From contig CAJMRM010000010.1 of the NCBI GenBank assembly GCA_905215775.1, positions 1-64,000 on the forward strand: a stretch of DNA of 64,000 nucleotides, written 5' to 3'. The notes beneath the pieces were generated by a model. The model saw nothing but the letters and a program-made list of their open reading frames with translations. It searched no databases and had not been told where the DNA came from. Of the stretch, positions 8,270-16,414 are shown in pieces (the first letter of the stretch is position 1; every line of letters begins with the position of its first letter). The position numbers and the translations under genes were made by a program. Source of the DNA: an uncultured bacterium (lineage in GTDB: Bacteria; Bacillota; Clostridia; Lachnospirales; Lachnospiraceae).

Positions 8270-9793
8270 TTATTCCACCAGCTTCTCCAGCTCCTTCACG
8301 TATTCCGTCCCGTCGGAGGTCTTATGCCCCGCCTTGGAGGCGTAAAGCCCCACGGCAGCCTGGGATTTTTTAATGGGCTGCATGGTTCCGGCTCCGGCCA
8401 CGCAGCCGCCGGGACAGGCCATTCCTTCCAGAAGATAGCCGTTATATTTTCCGGCCTTGGCCATGGTCAGAAGCTTTCTGCATTCCTTAAGGCCCTCGGC
8501 GTTGGCCACCTTGATCTCCTTATCGGGATACCGCTCCCGGATCACATTGACCACAGATTTTGCCACGCCTCCAGCCACGGCAAAATTCCGGCCGTCTGTG
8601 GAAGCGTCGTTGACGCCGTCGGGATCCTCCTCCATGTTCTCAATATCCACATGGCGGGCGTCAAAGATCCCCGCCATCTCCTCAAAGGTCAGTACGAAAT
8701 CCACCTCGCTGCGGACGCTGCGGCGCATGGCCTCCAGCTTTTTAGCCGCGCACGGTCCGATGAATACCACCTTTGCCTTCTCATGCTGCTTTTTAATGAG
8801 TCTGGCAGTCAGGGTCATGGGCGTTAAGGCCATGGAAACGCAGTCTGCATATTCCGGGAAGAGCTTCTTTGCCATCACAGACCAGGCCGGGCAGCAGGAG
8901 GTGGCCATAAAGGGGATATGCTCCGGCACCTCTTTTATAAAGTCCTCTGCCTCCTGGACCGCACAGAGGTCTGCCCCGATGGCAACCTCGAATACATCAG
9001 CAAAGCCCAGCTGCTTCATGGCCGCCCGCAGCTTTCCGGGCGTCACCTTGGGGCCGAACTGTCCCACAAAGGCCGGAGCCACAGCGGCGTACACCCGCTC
9101 TCCGGTCTGGATGGCGCGGATCACCTGGAAGATCTGGGACTTGTCCGCAATGGCTCCAAAGGGACAGTTCACCAGGCACATGCCGCAGGAAACGCATTTG
9201 TCGTAGTCGATATCGGCTTTTCCATTCTCATCTGAGTGGATGGCGTCCATGCCGCAGGCCGCCGCACAGGGACGCTCCTGGATAATGATGGCGTTGTAGG
9301 AGCACACCTTTGCGCACTGGCCGCATTTAATGCACTTTTCCGGATCGATCTTGGATTTCCCGTTGGTCCGGTCCAGGCTCACCGCATCCTTGGGGCAGAC
9401 CTCCACACAGGGATGTGCCAGACAGCCCTGGCAGCCGTCGGTCACCATGACCCTTTTTTCTGAACACGCGTTGCAGGCAAATTTGATCACATTGATCAGC
9501 GGCGGCGTATAATACGTTTCCGGCCGGTCTGCCGCCTCGATCCCATCGGACACGGGGGCCGGGTCTCCCGCCCCGCGGTAGGGAAGTCCCATGGCCAGAC
9601 GCAGCCGTTCCCCTACGATGGCTCGCTCTAAGAACACATCGTTGCGGAAGTTTCCTACTTCTCCGGGAATGATTTTATATGGAAGCTCTTCGATTCTTTT
9701 GTCAATGGGCCATTCGGTATGGTAAGCCATACGGGCCGCCTCGCGGAAGATCCTGTGGCGGATCTCCTGGATCCTTGTTTCTACACCTCTCAT
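8270..9793 (-). CDS. [FeFe] hydrogenase, group B type, with ferredoxin domains
   Basis: A 507-residue iron-sulfur enzyme. The N-terminal half has a cysteine-rich segment (CNAC, CQGCLAHPC) and several ferredoxin-type cysteine clusters (CIKCGQCAKVC, CAAAC, CVSCGMCLVNC). The C-terminal half carries the three H-cluster motifs: TSCCPAW (288-294), GPCAAKK (336-342) and MACPGGC (448-454). The second and third differ from the classical MPCxxKK and the GGG that follows MACPGGC (here AGAG), as in group B monomeric hydrogenases of Clostridia. These are thought to link ferredoxin to proton reduction or H2 oxidation. HydE/F/G maturases are not in the window. The ribosome site AGGAGG is followed by a two-codon ORF (ATG CGA TGA) whose stop overlaps the hydrogenase ATG. 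Confidence 0.92.
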   Translation of the reverse strand: MRGVETRIQEIRHRIFREAARMAYHTEWPIDKRIEELPYKIIPGEVGNFRNDVFLERAIVGERLRLAMGLPYRGAGDPAPVSDGIEAADRPETYYTPPLINVIKFACNACSEKRVMVTDGCQGCLAHPCVEVCPKDAVSLDRTNGKSKIDPEKCIKCGQCAKVCSYNAIIIQERPCAAACGMDAIHSDENGKADIDYDKCVSCGMCLVNCPFGAIADKSQIFQVIRAIQTGERVYAAVAPAFVGQFGPKVTPGKLRAAMKQLGFADVFEVAIGADLCAVQEAEDFIKEVPEHIPFMATSCCPAWSVMAKKLFPEYADCVSMALTPMTLTARLIKKQHEKAKVVFIGPCAAKKLEAMRRSVRSEVDFVLTFEEMAGIFDARHVDIENMEEDPDGVNDASTDGRNFAVAGGVAKSVVNVIRERYPDKEIKVANAEGLKECRKLLTMAKAGKYNGYLLEGMACPGGCVAGAGTMQPIKKSQAAVGLYASKAGHKTSDGTEYVKELEKLVE

Positions 9794-10194
9794 CGCATTG
9801 ATTCCTCCTATGATTCTCTGCTGTCGTCTCTATTTTGTGAAAAAGATAACACATCCCAGCCTTAACTTCAAGTTTTTAATCGGATACAATCCGCTTTTTC
9901 TCTTCCAGAAAGACTGCTTTCTTCCATTTATGATTTTGCCCCATTTCTGCCTCGAAACTGCCGCAGCCTCCCGCTTTTTTCCTGCGGACAGACCTGGTAA
10001 TATATTCCTATCCGGAGCAGTCCTGCGGGAAAGAAGCCTGTCTGTGGACTTTTCCGTCTGCGGCGGGCCGTTTCTGCATTAAAATTCTCTTCCGCCGCAG
10101 GGCGGTCCCTGCAAAATGTTTTTATGTTACGGGATATGAACTCCTAAGACATAAAAGCCCCGGACCTACGAAAAAAGAAAGGATATGATGCACA
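9794..10194. other. Gene-free stretch between hydrogenase and secreted coiled-coil gene
   Basis: This 401-bp divergent gap holds no coding sequence I can support. Next to the hydrogenase there is a possible minus-strand promoter (TTGAAG, 16 bp, TTATCT, near 9840-9870). An imperfect GC-rich palindrome, GCCGCAG with CTGCGGC elements, runs over about 9960-10110. The plus-strand gene has GAAAGGA as ribosome site. No riboswitch or RNA gene is recognisable by eye. Confidence 0.5.
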
Positions 10195-10677
10195 ATGAAA
10201 AAATGTATGAAGCTGATGGTCACAACCGTTGTTATGGGATGCCTTCTATCCTTCCCGGCCCTTGCCGCAGAAACAAGGGCGGAATATAAGGAGGCCGTAA
10301 CTCCCATCCGGGAGGAATTAAAGGCCCTGGAGGAGGAAATGGATGCTGTCCGCACCGAAAATAAGGCCCTGTCGGCCCGTTTCAGCGAGATCCGGCAGAT
10401 CCGTAAGGAAACCGGGGAGCTGATCGTTTCCAAGGATACCTGGAAAAAAGCCCGGGAACTGAAGGCCAGGATCCGTCAGGTCCGTTCTTCCATGGACAGT
10501 CTCTCCATAAAATCCCTGCGGACCCAGGCCAGGGCCGCTGTAAAGGAAAAAGATTTTGACGGAGCCTTAAAGGCCATGGGCGAAGCCATGGAACAGAAAC
10601 AGGACCGCCTGGATTCTCTCAGAGAGATCAACGCCCTCTGGAAGCAGATCGATGATCTGCTGGAAGCTGGAGAATAA
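10195..10677 (+). CDS. Secreted coiled-coil protein of unknown function
   Basis: A 160-residue protein with a standard signal peptide (MKKCMKLMVTT... with cleavage likely after SFPALAA, residues 19-25) and a mature part that is almost entirely charged alpha-helix. Heptad-like patterns run through EELKALEEEMDAVRTENKAL and again near the C-terminus. Cysteine appears only in the signal peptide and not in a lipobox. I know no named family with certainty. A periplasm-face or cell-wall helical bundle is the most that can be said. It stands alone between a divergent hydrogenase gene and a convergent DUF4097 gene. Confidence 0.75.
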   Translation: MKKCMKLMVTTVVMGCLLSFPALAAETRAEYKEAVTPIREELKALEEEMDAVRTENKALSARFSEIRQIRKETGELIVSKDTWKKARELKARIRQVRSSMDSLSIKSLRTQARAAVKEKDFDGALKAMGEAMEQKQDRLDSLREINALWKQIDDLLEAGE

Positions 10678-10692
10678 TTTTCCCCATTAAAA

Positions 10693-10754
10693 AGGAGCTG
10701 CAAAACGGAGGAAGTGATCCGCAGATCCCCCGTTTGCAGCTCCTGACTATTTTT
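10693..10754. terminator. Bidirectional terminator with GAGCTGCAAAA arms
   Basis: AGGAGCTGCAAAACGG (10693-10708) pairs, with one bulged A, with CCGTTTGCAGCTCCT (10730-10744). ATTTTT follows on the plus strand and TTTTT on the minus strand. It separates two convergent genes. Confidence 0.85.
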
Positions 10755-10761
10755 CATCCTT

Positions 10762-12228
10762 CTATTTTCCTATATAACATTCCATATCTCCCGATGTGGT
10801 GGTGAACTGGATCTTTGGAAGACCCTCTCCGCCTTCCCTGCCGTCTCCTCCAGCTACGATCCCCCGGGCGCTTCTTTTTTCCCGTTCCAGCTGCCCGTCA
10901 AAATCCGTCTCCAGACCGCCGTTGACCCACTGGGCCTCGAACTTAAACCGGGGATCCTCTGCTTTTTCCACAAGGAGCTCTCCGGACACGCTTTCCATGG
11001 AAATATCTCCCTGGGCCTCTCCGATCGTCATCTTCCCGGATACGGTGGAAAGCTCTGCGCCCGCCGCTGCCTTCTCAATGCTCAGATCACCAGACACGCT
11101 CTCTCCTTCCACGGCTCCATAGATCGTCCCGCCGTCCAGATCGCCGGATACGGTGGCGATCTCCAGGCTCTCTCCCTCAAACCGCGGAAGCGTTATATCT
11201 CCTGATACCGTATTGATCTCCAGCTCCCCGCGGAAATCCTCCGGGATCTGGATCCTGGCGGAAACCGGGATCCTTCGCTTTTCCTCGTCTTCAAACTTCA
11301 GCCCCGAAAATCCAAAGGAGATCTTCCCCTGCGACCCGGACGGATAATCGTTGACGATCTCCACCCTGTGGCTGCCGGAGGACACCTTTGTCTGGCGGAT
11401 CTCCTCCCACGAGGTAATATACTCCTCCTCCAGAAGGATCTCCTCGGAATCTGTCACCTCCACCGTCAGATCAGTCAGTATATAGGAGATCTGGATACCC
11501 TCTGCCCCATCCATGGGGATCTGACGCTTAAGGATCCCGCCGTCGCCGAGCTTTGTCCAGCCATCGGGAATCTCTCCCGCTTCTCCTGTACCGGACCCTT
11601 CTGCTCCTGGGGCAGCTCCTACGCCAGAACCAGTCTCCTCCGTACCCGGCTTTTCTGTTCCGGGACCGTTCTCCCCTATTTCTGGCTGTCCTGCACTGGG
11701 CCCCTTCTTTCCTATACCCGGCATTTCTGCGCCAGGACCGGTCTCTCCTGTCTCCAGCTTTTCTGCGCCAGGACCATTCTCTCCCGTATCCTCCCGGTTT
11801 CCGGAACCATTTTCCCTGTCCATACGTCCAGACGCTTCAAAGGTTTCTTTTCCACCTGCATGGCCCCTGTCCACCCTGGCTGCCACCATACCGGCTCCCA
11901 GAAGAAACAGCAGGCCTCCAAGGGCAGCTCCCAGGACCAGGATCTTCACCGTATGGCCGTTTTTCTTTTCTGGTCTTTCTCCCGCCATTACAGGCTCTCC
12001 CTTTCCGCCGCCGTTTTCCCTGTTTTCCTCTTCAAAAAGCGAACGGATATCGCCCATGGCATTGATGGTACAGTCGAAGGCATCCTGCTCCCCGTACCCC
12101 TCTGCCCGCAGATCATCGTACCTTTCCTCCATATTTCCAATGATCTCTTCCTTTAAATCCACCACACTTCTGGTTTTCGGGATATCCTTTACCATGTCTT
12201 CCACATATTTTCTCAGTTTTTCTTTCAT
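10762..12228 (-). CDS. Membrane protein with DUF1700-like N-terminus and DUF4097 beta-repeat domain
   Basis: A 488-residue protein. Residues 1-70 resemble the permease-prefix/DUF1700 helical domain (DLKEEIIGNMEERYDDL, then AFDCTINAMGD). A membrane helix follows (about 91-119), then a low-complexity Gly/Glu/Pro linker with four 12-residue repeats (148-195). The C-terminal part is a repetitive beta-helix (SGDITL, SGDLDGG, SGDLSIE, SGKMTI, SGELLVE), which is the DUF4097 or putative adhesin pattern. Such genes are commonly paired with a padR regulator, and here the frames overlap by four bases (padR first). The family is linked to envelope stress responses, but the molecular function is unknown. 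Confidence 0.85.
   Translation of the reverse strand: MKEKLRKYVEDMVKDIPKTRSVVDLKEEIIGNMEERYDDLRAEGYGEQDAFDCTINAMGDIRSLFEEENRENGGGKGEPVMAGERPEKKNGHTVKILVLGAALGGLLFLLGAGMVAARVDRGHAGGKETFEASGRMDRENGSGNREDTGENGPGAEKLETGETGPGAEMPGIGKKGPSAGQPEIGENGPGTEKPGTEETGSGVGAAPGAEGSGTGEAGEIPDGWTKLGDGGILKRQIPMDGAEGIQISYILTDLTVEVTDSEEILLEEEYITSWEEIRQTKVSSGSHRVEIVNDYPSGSQGKISFGFSGLKFEDEEKRRIPVSARIQIPEDFRGELEINTVSGDITLPRFEGESLEIATVSGDLDGGTIYGAVEGESVSGDLSIEKAAAGAELSTVSGKMTIGEAQGDISMESVSGELLVEKAEDPRFKFEAQWVNGGLETDFDGQLEREKRSARGIVAGGDGREGGEGLPKIQFTTTSGDMECYIGK
11644..11787 (-). repeat. Four tandem 36-bp units coding for a 12-residue Gly/Glu/Pro repeat
   Basis: Within the DUF4097 protein, residues 148-195 read as four consecutive 12-residue units of the form [T/I]G(E/K)xGPxA/TExPx. 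The copies have diverged (for example TGENGPGAEKLE and IGENGPGTEKPG). The array forms the linker between the membrane helix and the beta domain, and copy number may vary between strains. Confidence 0.8.
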
Positions 12229-12569
12229 ACTGTGCCCTCCCCGTCATCGTCCAGCAGCCGGTCGATCAGCTCCTTTGCCTCCTCCCAGTCCCTTCGGTTA
12301 GAAGCGTAGGTTTCTCTCCCTTTTTCTGTGATCGAGTAATATCTTCGCCTGGCTCCAGTGGTCTCGTCTCCCCAATACGTCCGGATACAGCCCGCCTGCT
12401 CCAGCCGTTTAAACGCTGAATACAGGGTCGCTTCCTTCAGCTCGTACCTCCGGTCCGTCCGGGCCAGGATCTCCTTGTTGATCTTGTAGCCATAGCTGTC
12501 CTGCTTCAGCAGCAGGGACAGGATGATCGTTTCTGTGTGTCCCCGTAAAATATCCGATGTGATCGACAC
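12225..12569 (-). CDS. PadR-family transcriptional regulator
   Basis: A 114-residue winged-helix regulator. It has the PadR pattern: LRGHTETIILSLLLKQDSYGYKI, then ELKEATLYSAFKRLEQAGCI (recognition helix and dimer region), the wing GARRRYYSITEKG, and a C-terminal helix. I set the start at GTG 12569, preceded by AGGTGG. The longer frame from an ATG 54 bases upstream would place the promoter -10 region inside the gene. The stop overlaps the start of the DUF4097 gene, so the pair is translationally coupled. A palindrome over its own -35 box suggests autorepression. Confidence 0.93.
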   Translation of the reverse strand: MSITSDILRGHTETIILSLLLKQDSYGYKINKEILARTDRRYELKEATLYSAFKRLEQAGCIRTYWGDETTGARRRYYSITEKGRETYASNRRDWEEAKELIDRLLDDDGEGTV

Positions 12570-12594
12570 GCTCCCACCACCTTTCCTTAATTTC

Positions 12595-12623
12595 ATTATG
12601 CAATAGAATACCTCGTCTGTCAA
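12595..12623 (-). promoter_or_regulatory. Near-consensus sigma-A promoter of the padR operon
   Basis: On the minus strand TTGACA (12618-12623) and CATAAT (12595-12600) are exactly 17 bp apart. The -10 lies about 26 bp before the GTG start. Confidence 0.85.
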
Positions 12624-12628
12624 GGTAT
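12608..12628. promoter_or_regulatory. Probable PadR operator
   Basis: An inverted repeat ATACCT-N9-AGGTAT covers the -35 box and spacer of the padR promoter. PadR-family operators are typically short inverted repeats of this size at the regulator's own promoter, so binding would block RNA polymerase. Confidence 0.65.
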
Positions 12629-13161
12629 ACTTGATTATTTAGTATTATGTTTGCCGCAGATATCCAGCCGCCCTGCGCCTCCCGCTCCATGCTCCATCCA
12701 GTTCATCACCGCCTGAGTACCGGGACAGCCGAAGCCCTGGTGCGGCAGTATTTTCTATAAAAGAGCACGCAGAAGGCAGAACCGTCTACCTGGTCTGTAT
12801 TTTTCTGAACGGGCCGCATTCTTCTGCCTGGAGCCTCCCCTGGCTTTATATTCCCCCCTCCCGTATCATCAAAACTATTGGGCAAAAATGTACATATTTT
12901 TCCACAGTGCCCAAAAATCACACGGAAATTCCGAGATTTCACTGGATTTCTCCTATGGATTGGGTATATCTCTCTTTTTTCTCTGTGTATGCCCAAAAAT
13001 CGCTGGAATTTTGGACATAACAGAAAAAAGCCCCTGTCTATGCCCAAAAACAAAGCAGGAGGGGTCTTAAAATGTTCCCTATCAGGCAGTTTTATACCAA
13101 AAATGCTGGCCGTCCCTCTTTAGGGACGGGAAACGCCGGGATATCCAGTTTCTGATCATTT
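12629..13161. other. Gene-free stretch with repeated TGCCCAAAAA motifs
   Basis: No coding sequence here is convincing: the longest frame (minus strand, 115 codons) has no ribosome site and a biased, repetitive composition. The segment 12878-13050 is AT-richer than its surroundings. It carries TGCCCAAAAA three times in direct orientation (12908, 12990, 13041), and once a related TTGGGCAAAAATG (12878). Two copies are followed by GGAAATTC or GGAATTTT. An 8-bp hairpin (13110-13117 with 13122-13129) lacks a T-run. Function unknown. Confidence 0.55.
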
Positions 13162-13243
13162 AAAACAAAAAAGCTGCTGCAAAAGAATAACGGAACGGCG
13201 CTCCCATAAGGGAACACCGAGAATCCGCTCTTTTGCAGCAGCT
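13162..13243 (-). terminator. Terminator of the hrcA-grpE-dnaK-dnaJ operon
   Basis: A perfect 15-bp stem (AGCTGCTGCAAAAGA, 13172-13186, and its complement, 13229-13243) encloses about 42 bases and is followed on the minus strand by TTTTTTGTTTT. It lies 17 bp after the dnaJ stop. Confidence 0.9.
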
Positions 13244-13259
13244 CCCGGATCATCCTATT

Positions 13260-14399
13260 TTATTTTCCAAAAAGTCCCCGTTTCTTCTTTCCGCCTTCCG
13301 GTGCAATGCCGTTCATGGCGTCGTCGAAGCGCCGCAGGGCCTCCTTCTGCTCTTCATTGAGCTTTTCTGGCACTGTGATCACCAGAGTCACAAAATGATC
13401 CCCACGGATATTCTTATTCCTTAAGGACGGAACGCCTTTTCCTCTGAGCCGTACCTTGGTATCGGTCTGGGTGCCGGGCTTCACCTCATACTCCACTTCC
13501 CCGTCCACGGTCTTAATGCGGATCGGGCCGCCCAGAGCCGCTGTTACAAAGGAAATGGGCACCGTGGAGAAGATGGTGGTCTCCTGGCGCTTGAAGATCG
13601 GGTGCTTGGATACGGTCACCTCCACCAGAAGGTCTCCCCGGTCACCGCCGTTGACTCCCGGCTCTCCCTTTCCGGCAATACGGATGCTCTGTCCATTGTC
13701 GATACCCGCCGGGATCGTCACCTGGATCTTCTTTCTGCTGGAAATATATCCGCTGCCATAGCAGTCCGGGCATTTTTCCTTTATGATCTTGCCGGTTCCC
13801 TGGCAGTCCGGACATGTCTGCACGTTCTGCACCTGCCCAAAGAAGGACTGCTGGGTATAAACGATCTTTCCTTTCCCGTTACATTTCGGGCAGGTCACCG
13901 GAGAGGTTCCCGCCTTCGCGCCCGTTCCATGGCATTTGGGGCATTCGTCCTTCAGGTTTAATTCGATCTCCTTCTGACAGCCAAACACCGCCTCCTCAAA
14001 GGTGATCCGCACTCCAGTCCTTAAATTTGCCCCGCGCATGGGGCCGTTGCTGCGGCCCCTGCTCCGGCCTCCGCCGAAGAAATCGCCGAAAATATCACCG
14101 AAAATATCGCCCATGTCTGCGCCGCTGAAATCAAAGCCGCCAAAGCCCCCGGCTCCGCCGGCGCCTCCTTCAAAGGCCGCATGGCCAAACTGGTCGTACT
14201 GTCTTCTTTTTTCCGGATCGCTAAGCACGCTGTACGCCTCGGAAGCCTCCTTGAACTTAGCCTCCGCCTCTTTATCTCCCGGATTGGCATCGGGATGGTA
14301 CTTCTTCGCCAGGACTCTGTATGCCTTCTTTAACGCCGCATCATCTGCATCTTTCGGCACGCCAAGGACTTCATAATAATCTCTCTTGCTCTCTGCCAT
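13260..14399 (-). CDS. dnaJ: Chaperone protein DnaJ
   Basis: The Hsp40 co-chaperone that delivers unfolded clients to DnaK and triggers its ATPase. The 379-residue protein has a J domain with the HPD tripeptide (KKYHPDANPGD), a Gly/Phe-rich segment with repeated GDIFGD, four zinc-binding CxxCxGxG repeats (CPKCHGTG, CPKCNGKG, CPDCQGTG, CPDCYGSG) and the C-terminal substrate-binding domains. It is a type I DnaJ of normal length. Last gene of the heat-shock operon, 101 bp after dnaK, with a stem-loop in the gap. Confidence 0.98.
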   Translation of the reverse strand: MAESKRDYYEVLGVPKDADDAALKKAYRVLAKKYHPDANPGDKEAEAKFKEASEAYSVLSDPEKRRQYDQFGHAAFEGGAGGAGGFGGFDFSGADMGDIFGDIFGDFFGGGRSRGRSNGPMRGANLRTGVRITFEEAVFGCQKEIELNLKDECPKCHGTGAKAGTSPVTCPKCNGKGKIVYTQQSFFGQVQNVQTCPDCQGTGKIIKEKCPDCYGSGYISSRKKIQVTIPAGIDNGQSIRIAGKGEPGVNGGDRGDLLVEVTVSKHPIFKRQETTIFSTVPISFVTAALGGPIRIKTVDGEVEYEVKPGTQTDTKVRLRGKGVPSLRNKNIRGDHFVTLVITVPEKLNEEQKEALRRFDDAMNGIAPEGGKKKRGLFGK

Positions 14400-14436
14400 T
14401 TCAAGTCTTACCTTTCAAACTCTATATAGTGGGAAA

Positions 14437-14465
14437 GGGGTTAGGCGGAACGCCGCCTAATCCCC
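14437..14465 (-). terminator. Stem-loop between dnaK and dnaJ
   Basis: On the minus strand GGGGATTAGGCGG pairs with CCGCCTAACCCC around a four-base loop, followed only by TTTCCC. The weak T-run suggests partial termination or mRNA processing that would lower dnaJ relative to dnaK, rather than a full stop. Confidence 0.6.
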
Positions 14466-14500
14466 ATACCTTTGATTTATATGCTTCGCAGCTTTTATTA

Positions 14501-16369
14501 TTAGACTTCCTTGTAGTCTCCGTCTACCACGTCGTCGCCGTAGCCTGCCTGGGCTGCGTCCTGGGGGCCTGCCTGGGGACCTGCTCCCTGGGCTCCGCCA
14601 GCCGCCTGGGCCTGCTCATAAACCTTTGTGAAGAGCTGCTGTGCGCTCTGCATCAGTTTTTCTTTTGCGGCCTTGATGTCCTCCACCTGGGCATCGGTCA
14701 TCTGATCGATGGACGCACGGTTTACAGCCTCTTTCAGTGTATTTAAATCTGCCTCAACGGCTGCCTTATCGTTGGCGTCGATCTTATCGCCTACCTCTTC
14801 CAGGGCCTTCTCGGTCTGGAATACCATGGAATCTGCGTCGTTTCTTGTATCGATGGCCTCTTTCTTCTTCTTATCCTGGGCCTCGAACTCTGCTGCCTCC
14901 TTCACGGCCTTCTCGATGTCTGCGTCAGACATGTTGGATCCGGAGGTGATGGTGATGTGCTGCTCTTTGCCTGTTCCCTTATCCATAGCGGATACGTTTA
15001 CGATGCCGTTGGCGTCGATATCAAAGGTAACCTCGATCTGCGGGACACCTCTTCTGGCCGGAAGGATGCCGTCCAGACGGAACTGGCCCAGAGTCTTATT
15101 GTCTCTTGCAAACTGTCTCTCACCCTGTACCACATGGATATCAACGGCAGTCTGGTTATCGGCTGCTGTGGAGAAGATCTGGCTCTTCTTGGTGGGGATC
15201 GTTGTGTTTCTCTCGATCAGCTTTGTGGCAATGCCGCCCATGGTCTCAATGGACAGGGAAAGCGGTGTTACATCCAGAAGGAGGATGTCGCCTGCGCCTG
15301 CATCGCCGGCTAATTTACCGCCCTGGATCGCTGCGCCGATGGCAACACACTCATCCGGGTTTAAGGTCTTGCTGGGCTCTTTTCCGGTCAGCTGTTTTAC
15401 CTTCTCCTGTGCGGCTAACATACGGGTGGAGCCGCCTACCAGAAGAACCTTGGAAAGCTCAGATGCGGAAAGGCCTGCATCCTTTAAAGCATTCTGTACC
15501 GGGATCGCAGTTCTCTCCACCAGATCGCTGGTCAGCTCGTCAAATTTCGCTCTCGTCAGGTTCATATCCAGATGCTTCGGTCCCTCAGCATTGGCTGTGA
15601 TGAACGGAAGGTTGATGTTGGTGGTGGTGGCTGTGGACAGCTCCTTCTTTGCCTTCTCGGCAGCCTCTCTCAGTCTCTGGAGAGCCATCTTGTCGCCGGA
15701 CAGGTCGATACCCTCGGCCTTCTTGAATTCATCGATCATCCACTGGGTCACGCGGTTGTCAAAGTCATCACCGCCAAGACGGGTATCGCCGTTGGTAGCC
15801 AAAACCTCGATAACGCCGTCGCCGATCTCAATGATGGAAACATCGAAGGTACCGCCGCCTAAGTCGTATACCATGATCTTCTGCTCTTTTTCATTGTCCA
15901 GTCCATAAGCCAGAGCTGCGGCTGTGGGCTCGTTGATGATACGCTTTACTTCCAGGCCTGCGATCTTACCTGCATCCTTGGTAGCCTGACGCTGGGCGTC
16001 GTTGAAGTAAGCCGGAACGGTGATAACCGCCTCCGTCACCTTCTCACCCAGATAGCTCTCTGCATCTGCCTTCAGCTTCTGGAGGATCATTGCGGAGATC
16101 TCCTGGGGCGTGTATTTCTTTCCGTCGATGTCCACCTTATAATCGGTGCCCATATGTCTCTTAATGGAGGAAATGGTGCGGTCTGCGTTGGTGACAGCCT
16201 GACGCTTTGCCGGCTCACCCACAAGCCTCTCTCCATTCTTTGTGAACGCCACGATGGACGGCGTGGTTCTGATTCCTTCTGTATTGGCGATAACGGTCGG
16301 TTTACCGCCTTCCATAACTGCTACACAGCTGTTTGTTGTACCTAAGTCAATACCAATGATCTTGCTCAT
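14501..16369 (-). CDS. dnaK: Chaperone protein DnaK (Hsp70)
   Basis: The central ATP-dependent chaperone. The 622-residue protein begins with IIGIDLGTTNS (phosphate 1 loop). It has the connect and adenosine motifs (DLGGGTFDVSI, LVGGSTRM), the linker and substrate domain (DVTPLSLSIETMGG, LIERNTTIPTKKSQ), and ends with a Gly/Gln/Ala-rich tail finishing DGDYKEV. The length is typical for Firmicutes. It lies 45 bp after grpE. Heat control is expected through the CIRCE operator upstream of hrcA. Confidence 0.99.
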   Translation of the reverse strand: MSKIIGIDLGTTNSCVAVMEGGKPTVIANTEGIRTTPSIVAFTKNGERLVGEPAKRQAVTNADRTISSIKRHMGTDYKVDIDGKKYTPQEISAMILQKLKADAESYLGEKVTEAVITVPAYFNDAQRQATKDAGKIAGLEVKRIINEPTAAALAYGLDNEKEQKIMVYDLGGGTFDVSIIEIGDGVIEVLATNGDTRLGGDDFDNRVTQWMIDEFKKAEGIDLSGDKMALQRLREAAEKAKKELSTATTTNINLPFITANAEGPKHLDMNLTRAKFDELTSDLVERTAIPVQNALKDAGLSASELSKVLLVGGSTRMLAAQEKVKQLTGKEPSKTLNPDECVAIGAAIQGGKLAGDAGAGDILLLDVTPLSLSIETMGGIATKLIERNTTIPTKKSQIFSTAADNQTAVDIHVVQGERQFARDNKTLGQFRLDGILPARRGVPQIEVTFDIDANGIVNVSAMDKGTGKEQHITITSGSNMSDADIEKAVKEAAEFEAQDKKKKEAIDTRNDADSMVFQTEKALEEVGDKIDANDKAAVEADLNTLKEAVNRASIDQMTDAQVEDIKAAKEKLMQSAQQLFTKVYEQAQAAGGAQGAGPQAGPQDAAQAGYGDDVVDGDYKEV

Positions 16370-16414
16370 AGTGATTTCCTCCTGAATTTATAAACAATGA
16401 TAAATTACTTCCAG

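Noticed and set aside
9798..10082. Open frame of 94 codons upstream of the coiled-coil gene
   Set aside because: Low-complexity hydrophobic and Phe-rich translation, no ribosome site and no known family; it overlaps the divergent promoter region.
12878..13050. CRISPR array in the repeated-motif stretch
   Set aside because: Repeats are only about 10-12 bases, few, unevenly spaced (82 and 51 bp) and without palindromic ends or cas genes.
12706..13053. Open frame of 115 codons on the minus strand in the gene-free stretch
   Set aside because: No ribosome site, no recognisable domain, repetitive and Cys/Arg-biased composition, and it covers the TGCCCAAAAA repeats. I treat the stretch as noncoding.
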